Assembly: GCF_003236175.1 (NCBI RefSeq)
Contig: NZ_QKTW01000027.1
Coordinates: 152,975-216,974 of the forward strand
Reading direction: 5' to 3'
DNA from: Taibaiella soli
Lineage (GTDB): Bacteria > Bacteroidota > Bacteroidia > Chitinophagales > Chitinophagaceae
DNA: 64,000 bases
Shown: positions 43,927 to 51,989 of the stretch, one piece after another
Position numbering within the stretch: the stretch's first letter is position 1
How the letters are laid out: every line of letters begins with the position of its first letter
Notes under the pieces: generated by a model
What the model was told of the DNA's origin: nothing
Seen by the model: the letters and a program-made list of their open reading frames with translations, nothing else
The model's database searches: none
Position numbers and translations under genes: made by a program

Positions 43927-44168
43927 TTCATATTCTCAGTAAAAACTCTTACATACTTAACATAATGTAAATTATAGAACAAAATTGTACGGTGAAAAAG
44001 GAGCGTACTGGCTTAATTTATTGCCTTCTGGGACAAAGAAATAATTGGTTAAATGGCTAGTTCGCCGCTTTTTTATAACCGTAACTTATTTAACCTGTTG
44101 CTCGTTTTAAGCATTTGACGTCAACTGACTTATTTCAGCAATTAACGAATTGCCTCAATTAACTGACG

Positions 44169-44176
44169 TAATTTTA
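44169..44176 (+). promoter_or_regulatory. -7-like box for fdhD, start-codon-proximal
   Basis: TAATTTTA (one mismatch) sits exactly 4 nt before the ATG at 44181. Confidence 0.35.
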
Positions 44177-44180
44177 CAGC

Positions 44181-45011
44181 ATGATAAACACAGCAGTTCA
44201 TCGAACGGTGATTAAAAAAATCAATGCTGCCAGTGTGGTCGAAATGGAAGATCTGCTGGCGGCGGAAGAGCCAATGGAATTACGATTGCTGATGGGACCT
44301 CCGGATGACCGAACACAGAAAAGTCTGTCGGTAACGATGAGAACACCCGGCAACGACGCCGAGCTGGCCATGGGCTTCCTTTTTACAGAAGGCATTATCC
44401 AATCCGCAGACGATGTGGTAGATATCCGGCATATTTCCGACGACGAAAATATAATCGTTGCAACACTGAGCGAAGGCGTAACACCTGATACACAGCAAAT
44501 GGAACGTCATTTCTATACAACATCCAGCTGCGGCGTTTGTGGTAAATCTTCCATTGATGCCGTTAAAGTGGTTCGAAACAAACTTTTCCAATCTCATCAT
44601 TTTACAGTTCCGGCGGCTACGCTCTACAGTCTCCCCGATCAATTAGCCCAAATTCAGGAGGTATTCGAAAGTACGGGCGGTTTACATGCATCCGCACTTT
44701 TTGATCTTTCCGGGAACAACCTGATTGTGCGCGAAGATGTGGGTCGCCATAATGCTTTGGATAAAGTGATTGGTGCGATGCTCAATGAAGCCAGGGTGCC
44801 ACTACAGGATCATATCTTGCTGCTGAGCGGCCGGGCGAGCTTTGAATTAATACAAAAAGCAGCAATGGCTGGCATTCGTCTGGTGGCTGCGGTTGGCGCA
44901 CCATCCAGTCTCGCTGTACAGTTGGCCAAGGACCAGGAAATCACGCTTGTTGGTTTTCTGCGCGGCGAACGTTTCAATATATATTCCGGCGAACAAAGAA
45001 TTGTATTTTAG
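44181..45011 (+). CDS. fdhD: Formate dehydrogenase sulfurtransferase FdhD
   Basis: A 276-residue FdhD, which passes sulfur from IscS to the molybdenum cofactor and is needed for formate-dehydrogenase-type enzymes. The catalytic CxxC is C117-C120 in SSCGVCGKSS. Other motifs are MRTPGNDAELAMGFLFTEGI, GGLHASALFD, VREDVGRHNALDKVIG and LLSGRASFELIQKA. Immediately downstream is its likely client, a YdeP-type molybdopterin oxidoreductase. Confidence 0.95.
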   Translation: MINTAVHRTVIKKINAASVVEMEDLLAAEEPMELRLLMGPPDDRTQKSLSVTMRTPGNDAELAMGFLFTEGIIQSADDVVDIRHISDDENIIVATLSEGVTPDTQQMERHFYTTSSCGVCGKSSIDAVKVVRNKLFQSHHFTVPAATLYSLPDQLAQIQEVFESTGGLHASALFDLSGNNLIVREDVGRHNALDKVIGAMLNEARVPLQDHILLLSGRASFELIQKAAMAGIRLVAAVGAPSSLAVQLAKDQEITLVGFLRGERFNIYSGEQRIVF

Positions 45012-45037
45012 CGAAGCAATTTCCAAAACATATTTAG

Positions 45038-47350
45038 ATGGCAACCAATATCCCACTGATTCCGAATCCCGAGAATCCGGAACATTTTACGGGCATCAGG
45101 ATTTCGAAACCAAAAACCGTTGCTGCCGGTATTCCTGCCGTTATCTCCAGTTTTAAGCATATCAAGGCCGAAATGAGCATCTTTCGCGGCATGAAAGCTT
45201 TACTGGCGCTGAATCAGAAAGGAGGTTTTGATTGTCCGAGTTGCGCCTGGCCTGATCCGGATGACGAACGCTCGGGTATTGCGGAATATTGCGAAAATGG
45301 CGCCAAAGCGGTAGCAGAGGAAGCTACAGAGAAAAGATTAAGAGCTGATTTCTTCCGGGACAATTCCGTGTATGATCTGGCACAGCTCACGGATTACGAA
45401 ATCGGGAAGAAAGGCCGGATTGCAGAACCTATGTATCTGCCGGAAGGCGCTACGCATTATCAGCCGATCAGCTGGAACAACGCATTTCAGAAAATCGCCG
45501 CTCATCTCAACCATTTAAGTCATCCCAACGAAGCTATATTTTATACTTCTGGCCGTGCCAGCAACGAAGCCGCTTTTTTATATCAGCTTTTCGTTCGCGA
45601 ATATGGTACTAATAATCTGCCTGATTGCTCCAATATGTGCCATGAAAGCAGCGGTGTTGCGTTGAATGAATCGGTGGGCATTGGTAAAGGTTCGGTTACG
45701 CTGGAGGATTTTTACGAGGCAGAAGTAATTATGATTCTCGGACAAAATCCGGGGACGAATCACCCGCGGATGCTGTCGGCCTTGCAAAAAGCAAAACGGA
45801 ACGGCGCAATGATTATCTCGGTCAATCCCCTGCCGGAAACTGGTCTCATGGGTTTTGACAATCCACAGCAAGTAAAAGGAATCCTCGGCATTGAAAGTGT
45901 GCTCACGGATATTTTCTTGCATGTAAGAATCAACGGCGATATGGCGTTGCTAAAGGCTGTTGAACTGCTATTGCTGGAAGAAGAACAGAAAAATCCGGGG
46001 AGTATTTTTGATCATGAATTTATTGAAAATCAAACTGCTGGATATTCGGAATTCATCAATCACCTAAAGCAGTATAATGTGCAGGAATTAGCGGATCAAT
46101 GCGGCATTCACATTGATCAGATCCGCGAAACTGCAGCGGCTTTAAAAGATAAAAAGAAAATCATCGCCTGCTGGGCGATGGGTTTGACCCAACATAAAAA
46201 CGCAGTAGCGACCATCCGTGAACTGGTAAATCTGCTGCTACTGAAAGGAAGTATCGGTAAACCAGGCGCCGGTACTTGTCCGGTTCGCGGGCATAGTAAT
46301 GTACAGGGCGACCGGACAATGGGCATTTACGAAAAACCTTCCAAGGCGTTTCTCAACAGCATTGAGCAAAACTTCGGTTTTCATCCGCCGCAGGAACATG
46401 GTTTCGATACGGTTGAAGCCATTCATGCCATGCATGATGAAAAAGGAAAAGTATTTTTTGCCCTGGGCGGGAACTTTCTTTCGGCTACGCCGGATACGCT
46501 TTACACCGCGGAAGCGCTGCGGAATTGCGCATTGACAGTGCATGTTTCTACAAAACTGAACCGCTCTCACCTCGTTCACGGAAAAGAAGCGATCATACTA
46601 CCCTGCTATGGCCGCAGCGATATGGATATGACCGGCGGAAGGGAGCCGCAGTTCGTAAGTTGCGAAAACTCAATGGGTGTGGTGCAGATGTCGAAAGGAA
46701 TACTTAAACCGGTTTCGGATGACTTAATGAGCGAACCTGCGATTATCTGTCATCTGGCAAAGGCGACACTTAACGGCAGATCTGTCGTTAACTGGGATCA
46801 GTACCTCAATCATTATGACCATATCCGCACCGATATTGAACGGACAATTCCCGGATTTGATGACTATAATAAAAGAGTGCGCGAACCAGGCGGTTTTTAT
46901 CTGCCTAATAACTCACGCGTTGGCAAATTTGATACGACAACTCAAAAGGCAAATTTCCACGTAGCAGATGTAACGGTACAAAAACTAGAAAAGGATGAAC
47001 TGATGATGATGACAATCCGTAGTCATGATCAGTTTAATACAACGATTTATGGCCTGGATGATCGCTATCGGGGTATTCATAACGAACGGCGCATTATTTT
47101 CATGAACCAGGCTGATATCTATGATTTCGGGTTCAAAAACGGCGATGTCGTAGATCTCCATAATTACGATGACGGTGTGGAACGCATTGCCCGGAAGTTT
47201 ATTATCGTGCCTTTTGCCATCCCCCGCCAGTGTACTGCTACGTATTTTCCTGAAACAAATGTGTTGGTTCCTATCAAAAGTACAGCCGAAAAAAGCAATA
47301 CTCCGGTGAGTAAGCTGATTGTAATAAAACTAAAAAAATGTACATCTTAA
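45038..47350 (+). CDS. FdhF/YdeP family molybdopterin oxidoreductase
   Basis: A 770-residue molybdenum bis-MGD enzyme related to the formate dehydrogenase alpha subunit. The N-terminal iron-sulfur region is reduced: CPSC (66-69) and Cys85 are visible rather than a full four-Cys ferredoxin-like site. The molybdenum ligand is probably Cys201 in SNMCHESSG, so no selenocysteine is used. A GGNFLSATPDT segment and the C-terminal MGD-binding domain (TIRSHDQFNTTIYGLDDRYR) complete it. E. coli YdeP is linked to acid resistance; the true substrate is unknown. No beta or gamma subunit or cofactor synthesis genes are next to it. Confidence 0.88.
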   Translation: MATNIPLIPNPENPEHFTGIRISKPKTVAAGIPAVISSFKHIKAEMSIFRGMKALLALNQKGGFDCPSCAWPDPDDERSGIAEYCENGAKAVAEEATEKRLRADFFRDNSVYDLAQLTDYEIGKKGRIAEPMYLPEGATHYQPISWNNAFQKIAAHLNHLSHPNEAIFYTSGRASNEAAFLYQLFVREYGTNNLPDCSNMCHESSGVALNESVGIGKGSVTLEDFYEAEVIMILGQNPGTNHPRMLSALQKAKRNGAMIISVNPLPETGLMGFDNPQQVKGILGIESVLTDIFLHVRINGDMALLKAVELLLLEEEQKNPGSIFDHEFIENQTAGYSEFINHLKQYNVQELADQCGIHIDQIRETAAALKDKKKIIACWAMGLTQHKNAVATIRELVNLLLLKGSIGKPGAGTCPVRGHSNVQGDRTMGIYEKPSKAFLNSIEQNFGFHPPQEHGFDTVEAIHAMHDEKGKVFFALGGNFLSATPDTLYTAEALRNCALTVHVSTKLNRSHLVHGKEAIILPCYGRSDMDMTGGREPQFVSCENSMGVVQMSKGILKPVSDDLMSEPAIICHLAKATLNGRSVVNWDQYLNHYDHIRTDIERTIPGFDDYNKRVREPGGFYLPNNSRVGKFDTTTQKANFHVADVTVQKLEKDELMMMTIRSHDQFNTTIYGLDDRYRGIHNERRIIFMNQADIYDFGFKNGDVVDLHNYDDGVERIARKFIIVPFAIPRQCTATYFPETNVLVPIKSTAEKSNTPVSKLIVIKLKKCTS

Positions 47351-47438
47351 AGTAAAATAGACGTCCTTTGCAATGATTTTTGATTAAAACTGAACACCTT
47401 AATGCTATGAAACCAACCACCAGTTTTAAACAACAAGC

Positions 47439-50414
47439 ATGACAAAACATTACACCAAACACCTTTTACCTTTATTATTACTATTGATCGCCTACCCATT
47501 CAGCCGCACCAACGCACAAAACTGCGTCGGGCAGCCGCTATTTCCGGCAGGTACTTACACGATCAACAACACACAGCCGACTGCAGGCACCAATTTTCAT
47601 TCTTTCGGAGACGCCGTTAATGCCATTTCCTGTGGTATTGCAGGTCCGGTGGTTTTTAATTGTGCGCCGGGTACCGGACCGTATAATGAACAGGTGATCA
47701 TTCCGGCGATTGCGAATACTTCTCAGACGAATTATGTGCTTTTTAACGGAAACAACGACACTGTTTCTTTTAATGCTACTGTCTCCACACAACCAGCGAC
47801 TATTAAACTGCTGGGAGCACATAATATCATTCTTAATAACCTGGTAGTAGTAGCAGGATCTCAAAACCTCGCTTATGGGATTCACCTTATGAGTGATGCC
47901 GATTCCAATAAAATTATTAACTGTACTGTCATTTCAGATCGCGTAGGTGTCAGTTCTTCTGGCTCTGCCGGCATTTTGATAAATGGTATAACCAATAACA
48001 CTTATTCGGCTTCGACATCAAATTGTGATTATAACATAATCTCAAACAATACAGTCATTGGTGGATATGTTGGCATTTGTTATGCTTCAAATACTGCAGG
48101 TAAAACAAAAGGTACGCGTATTACCAATAACGTTATTCAGGATTTTGCATCTTATGGTATCTATACTAATTATGCGGACAGTGTACTTATAGAAAGTAAT
48201 AGTATTAGCCGTCCAATGCGAACTAATTCCACGGCTGCTACTTACGGCATCTATTTGTCGAATGCATCAACACGTATTAAAATTTCAAAGAACAGAATAT
48301 TTAACCTTTACGGTAACATTGATTCCAGTAACGGAACTCAATTTATTAGTTTAAATAATCCGGGAGCTACTTTGGGTAATGAAAACGAGATATCCAATAA
48401 CCTGATTTATTCAACAAAGGGTAAGTCTAGTTTTTGGGGAATTTATTGCGCTCAGGTTACCTATACTAAGATTTTTCAAAACACAATAGCGTTAGACGAT
48501 ACCGCCGCACTTTATTATAGCGGCAGTCTCGCTGGTGTTCGAGGTTTTATGTATGCACCCAGTGGAACTCCGACGAATGTATTTTTTGAAAACAACATTA
48601 TTTCTATTGGATATGGTGGTACCTCAACTAAATATTGTGTTTATGCACAAGGTACTACAGGACTTACGCTCAACAACAATGTCTACTTCATGCATGCCAC
48701 TTCAGGCAGTACTGTAGCGACGGGTTATTGGACTGCCAACAGAACGACACTCTCCGACTGGCAAAATGCTTCCGGTCAGGATAACTACTCCGTTGCCGTA
48801 GACCCGATGTATCAAAACCCGGCGAACGGAATTTTTAAACCGACGAACCTTGCCATCAATAATATTGGTGCAGTGCTGGGTGTCGGTACGGATATTGTTG
48901 GTGCGGCGAGAGATCCGCAAACGCCAGATCCGGGCGCTTACGAATTCGGAAATCTCTGCGATACTTCTTTTCATATTTATCCGGGTACGGCAACAACAAC
49001 TTCTGTTACTTTCAGCTGGGATCATGTTGCTGTTTCTACCGGTTATGAATATCTGATAGATCAGAATGCTAATGGTCCGCTTACGGGAGGTGGCATTGCT
49101 ACAACTGATACTTTTGCTACTGTCTCCTCCGGATTAATTACCGGTGGTAGCTATTATTTCCACGTAAGAACGAACTGCGGTGCCGGCAATTTCTCCGACT
49201 GGAAAACGTTTGCATTCACTATGCCTTGCGATAATATTTCAGTTGGTACTACTACAGCAACGGGCGGTATCAACTTCTGCCCCGGCGATAGTCTGAAAGT
49301 AAGCACCATTATTACAGGCGCCACTGGTAGCTTGACGTTTCAATGGTCGCTATGGGGAAATAATTCAATTCCGGGAGCTACAGACTCAGTTTACTACGCA
49401 CACAATTCCGGATTTTATTTTGTAAAAGTTTCAAGCAGTCCTTATTGCTATGTAAACGGCGGCATTATGCTTGTGGCTTTTTATCCGATAAATGCTGCTA
49501 TAACGCCTGCATCGATTAATATCTGTGATGGTCAGTCAGCAGTTTTAGAAGCAAACAATACAACAGGCATTACCTACCAATGGAAGAAAGATGGTCAGGA
49601 TATTGTTGGCGCAACTTCCTTTAGTCATACCGATTCTGTGGCGGGTAATTATGTTGTCATTGAAACAGACGCGCACAATTGTCGTGATAGTTCAAATATT
49701 GTTCCGTTTACCGTAATGCCAACGCCAACTGCAACCATTACCGCGTCTTCGCTTAATTTTTGTACCAACGACAGTACCCTGCTTACTGCACCAATCGCCA
49801 ATTCTTATTCCTACACCTGGCTCAATAACGGCAACACATTTGCCAGCGGATTGCAAAATACCCAGATAGTTTACATCGGTGGCGAATATAGAGTAGCGGT
49901 AACACAAGGATTGTGTACGGATACTTCTGATGTTATTGCCGTTACTACAAAACCATTACCGGTTCCGATTATTAGTCAAACTGGCACAACACTCGCTACT
50001 GGCCTGTTCAATAGTTACCAATGGTATAAAGACGGTACAGTCATTACTGGCGCGACTGATCAGCTGTATGAAGTAACTGAAGATGGCGCTTATACAGTGA
50101 TGGTGTCTGATACCAGCGGCTGTAGTGGCAGTGCTGCTGCAGCAATTACTATGACTAATGTTGGGGTAAATGAAGTAAATGCACACAACGGGATTACTGT
50201 TTATCCAAACCCGGTTTCCGATATCCTGATGATCAATGCGCCAAATGCGGTGAATGCTCAGGTGACGGGGCTTGATGGTAAAGTGGTGTTGCAACAACAA
50301 AATGCGCATCAGTTGGATATGAGTACATTAGCCAACGGGACTTATATTTTACGTATCTCCGACAACAGCGGGCAATTATTGTACAGCACCAGCGTTGTTA
50401 AGAAATCGCATTAG
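47439..50414 (+). CDS. Large T9SS-exported beta-helix/Ig-like surface protein
   Basis: A 991-residue protein with a signal peptide (about 1-26, ending TNAQ). A right-handed parallel beta-helix spans roughly 90-470, where Asn/Ile ladders such as NKIINCTVISDRVGV, YNIISNNTVIGGY and TRITNNVIQDF repeat. A DPGAYEF junction is common at the end of such domains. A fibronectin III-like module (about 505-595) and several Ig/PKD-like repeats (QWKKDGQDIVGAT, YQWYKDGTVITGAT) follow. The T9SS sorting domain starts ITVYPNPVSD. It is likely an adhesin or polysaccharide-binding surface protein. A lipoprotein gene follows after 9 nt. Confidence 0.85.
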   Translation: MTKHYTKHLLPLLLLLIAYPFSRTNAQNCVGQPLFPAGTYTINNTQPTAGTNFHSFGDAVNAISCGIAGPVVFNCAPGTGPYNEQVIIPAIANTSQTNYVLFNGNNDTVSFNATVSTQPATIKLLGAHNIILNNLVVVAGSQNLAYGIHLMSDADSNKIINCTVISDRVGVSSSGSAGILINGITNNTYSASTSNCDYNIISNNTVIGGYVGICYASNTAGKTKGTRITNNVIQDFASYGIYTNYADSVLIESNSISRPMRTNSTAATYGIYLSNASTRIKISKNRIFNLYGNIDSSNGTQFISLNNPGATLGNENEISNNLIYSTKGKSSFWGIYCAQVTYTKIFQNTIALDDTAALYYSGSLAGVRGFMYAPSGTPTNVFFENNIISIGYGGTSTKYCVYAQGTTGLTLNNNVYFMHATSGSTVATGYWTANRTTLSDWQNASGQDNYSVAVDPMYQNPANGIFKPTNLAINNIGAVLGVGTDIVGAARDPQTPDPGAYEFGNLCDTSFHIYPGTATTTSVTFSWDHVAVSTGYEYLIDQNANGPLTGGGIATTDTFATVSSGLITGGSYYFHVRTNCGAGNFSDWKTFAFTMPCDNISVGTTTATGGINFCPGDSLKVSTIITGATGSLTFQWSLWGNNSIPGATDSVYYAHNSGFYFVKVSSSPYCYVNGGIMLVAFYPINAAITPASINICDGQSAVLEANNTTGITYQWKKDGQDIVGATSFSHTDSVAGNYVVIETDAHNCRDSSNIVPFTVMPTPTATITASSLNFCTNDSTLLTAPIANSYSYTWLNNGNTFASGLQNTQIVYIGGEYRVAVTQGLCTDTSDVIAVTTKPLPVPIISQTGTTLATGLFNSYQWYKDGTVITGATDQLYEVTEDGAYTVMVSDTSGCSGSAAAAITMTNVGVNEVNAHNGITVYPNPVSDILMINAPNAVNAQVTGLDGKVVLQQQNAHQLDMSTLANGTYILRISDNSGQLLYSTSVVKKSH

Positions 50415-50423
50415 ATTTAATCA

Positions 50424-50885
50424 ATGAAGCAATTATTAGGCGTCGTTTTAGGTATCACTATTTGTGCCGTAGCCTGTAAAAAGAAGGACAGTGGTGGAGA
50501 TACACTGCCTGAAAATTCATGGCGGTTTAACGATACACTTTATCATATCACCAAGACGGCCTACAGCAAGACTTCTGATACCGCGAACTATTTCAACGTT
50601 GAATCAAGTTCACCTGGGTTTCGTTACGGGAAACTGACGTTTTCTTTTCGTTCGTACCCGACCGCAGGTTCTTATAAAATTGCAAGTTCAATGCCAACAG
50701 ACGACCAATCGGTATTGATAAATATTCAGATTGGCAGCGCCTATTATACAGCAACGAGCGATGGCGCACAATTAGGGGTTAATATTTCCGGTGGTTATGT
50801 TCAGTTGGTTGGTAACGGTATTGTGGTTCAGAATAACAACAACGCCAGTGATCAGACCTATATAGCGGTCAATGCTTTCTTTTAA
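50424..50885 (+). CDS. Small lipoprotein paired with the beta-helix protein
   Basis: A 153-residue lipoprotein: signal peptide with lipobox AVACKKK (Cys at about 18) and a beta-rich domain (WRFNDTLYHITKTAYS, FRYGKLTFSFRSYPTAGSYK) lacking known motifs. The Lys after Cys is compatible with surface export in Bacteroidota, but the classical acidic export signal is not evident. The 9-nt gap implies cotranscription with the upstream adhesin. Confidence 0.75.
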   Translation: MKQLLGVVLGITICAVACKKKDSGGDTLPENSWRFNDTLYHITKTAYSKTSDTANYFNVESSSPGFRYGKLTFSFRSYPTAGSYKIASSMPTDDQSVLINIQIGSAYYTATSDGAQLGVNISGGYVQLVGNGIVVQNNNNASDQTYIAVNAFF

Positions 50886-50965
50886 CAAGCCGAAGGCTAA
50901 ACTTAACGCGGAAAAAACCGATAACTCTTATTCGAAGACATTTACCATCGCTTTTAACGAATTAT

Positions 50966-50995
50966 AATCGGGCTATTCGTAGCCCGATTATTTTT
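50966..50995 (+). terminator. Terminator after the lipoprotein gene
   Basis: A perfect 10-bp stem (AATCGGGCTA with TAGCCCGATT) and TTCG loop, then a T run. It opens a 1.1-kb gene-free region (50886-51989). Confidence 0.8.
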
Positions 50996-51154
50996 GCACC
51001 CTACTTCAAACCTTTGTCTTTTTGGATTTTTTTTACGCCTTTATAGATTGTTTAAAGACCATTTTTCTACTGAATTTTGCTTTAAGAATTCAAACAAAAG
51101 GGGTTTTGTCTCACTCATAGGTTGGATGAGTGTGAATTCTGATCTTTCGTTAAA

Positions 51155-51202
51155 GTTCATACCAAATGAACAAAAGGCATCCTGTAAGGTGCCTTTATTT
51201 TT
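51155..51202. other. Inverted repeat and terminator-like hairpin before the first sigma-54-like motif
   Basis: GTTCAT and ATGAAC (51155-51171) form a perfect 6-bp inverted repeat. AAAGGCA/TGCCTTT (51173-51196) followed by T forms a hairpin ending next to the sigma-54-like motif at 51204. The first could be an activator-binding site. Confidence 0.35.
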
Positions 51203-51203
51203 T

Positions 51204-51297
51204 GGCACAATAGTTGATCTATATAAAACGGTTCTCGTGATTGTATCACGCATAGGGTGTGTTTTTTTAGCCAGTCTATTTTTAGGCTGGCTTTTTT
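51204..51297 (+). ncRNA. Sigma-54-like promoter-terminator module 1 (candidate small RNA)
   Basis: TTTGGCACAATAGTTGA has GG (51204-51205) and GA (51216-51217) ten bases apart. The predicted start near 51228 gives about 70 nt ending at hairpin AGCCAG/CTGGCT (51269-51292) with six T. Confidence 0.45.
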
Positions 51298-51311
51298 AGT
51301 TTGCAAAAAAC

Positions 51312-51478
51312 GGCATGATAATTGCACTTAAAAAAGTACTTCAAATTTGATTTGAGTCATAAAAAAAGTTTACGCCGCGCTAGTCTTGGCGCGGCCTTTA
51401 TCCGGGCTTCGTATTTCTGTTCATTCATAGGTTTTTTAGTTAAACTACGGTCGCACCATTCCTGGTGTGACCTTTTTT
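51312..51478 (+). ncRNA. Sigma-54-like promoter-terminator module 2 (candidate small RNA)
   Basis: CGGCATGATAATTGCA has GG (51312-51313) and GC (51324-51325) ten bases apart, the best sigma-54 match in the window. A start near 51336 gives about 140 nt with an internal stem GCCGCGC/GCGCGGC (51374-51395) and a final hairpin GGTCGCACC/GGTGTGACC (51449-51472) with six T. Confidence 0.5.
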
Positions 51479-51483
51479 AAATC

Positions 51484-51568
51484 GGCACGATATTGGTCAC
51501 CCTGAGCGGAGTCGAAGGGCTACCTAAAAAATACAAACCCCGCGATTTACTCGCGGGATTTTCTTTTA
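51484..51568 (+). ncRNA. Sigma-54-like promoter-terminator module 3 (candidate small RNA)
   Basis: CGGCACGATATTGGT has GG (51484-51485) and GT (51496-51497) ten bases apart, a weaker match. The start near 51508 leads to hairpin CCCGCGA/TCGCGGG (51539-51557) with a T-rich tail. A dispersed-repeat fragment CCTGAGCGGAGTCGAAGG lies at 51501-51518. Confidence 0.35.
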
Positions 51569-51698
51569 TACAGGTAAGAAATACTGATATGAATAATCGG
51601 TTTAAATTGAACGACAATAGAGTTCCTGAATATTTATCTTTTCATTCTTCAGGGCAAACATTGTATGTCATTGTTAATCAATCCCCTTAATAATGCTC

Positions 51699-51762
51699 AA
51701 AATCGTCCTTACGATTTACCAAAATTGTCCTTACGAGTTGAGCAAATCGTAAGGACGATTTT
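51699..51762. repeat. 19-nt palindromic repeat, double-arm copy
   Basis: AAAATCGTCCTTACGATTT (51699-51717) and a variant at 51721-51739 both face AAATCGTAAGGACGATTTT (51744-51762). The first is its perfect reverse complement. The same right arm recurs at 63675-63693. Confidence 0.8.
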
Positions 51763-51919
51763 GGCAAGTTCCGTACAGGAGTTCGACAAATGATACGGTA
51801 CAAAAACAAGAATCCTTCGAACTAGTCGCGGGATTTCTCATAATCTATTATTTATAACTTATAAGCTCAAACGCAGAAGACGCGGGCAGATTTTTTCGTT
51901 CCCTCAGCATAAACAAAAA

Positions 51920-51946
51920 AAGCCCCGCGAATTACTCGCGGGGCTT
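51920..51946 (-). terminator. Terminator of the ABC-F gene
   Basis: A perfect 11-bp stem (AAGCCCCGCGA with its complement), with A run on the left giving T on the minus strand. Confidence 0.75.
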
Positions 51947-51989
51947 CCTATAATCTATTACTTAAAACTTAAAACTTATAACGTAGAAC

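Noticed and set aside
50994..51299. 101-codon frame in the gene-free region
   Set aside because: Spans an inverted repeat, a hairpin and a promoter-like motif; composition is not protein-like.
51493..51690. 65-codon frame starting at the dispersed repeat
   Set aside because: Contains a repeat fragment and a terminator-like hairpin; no start signal.
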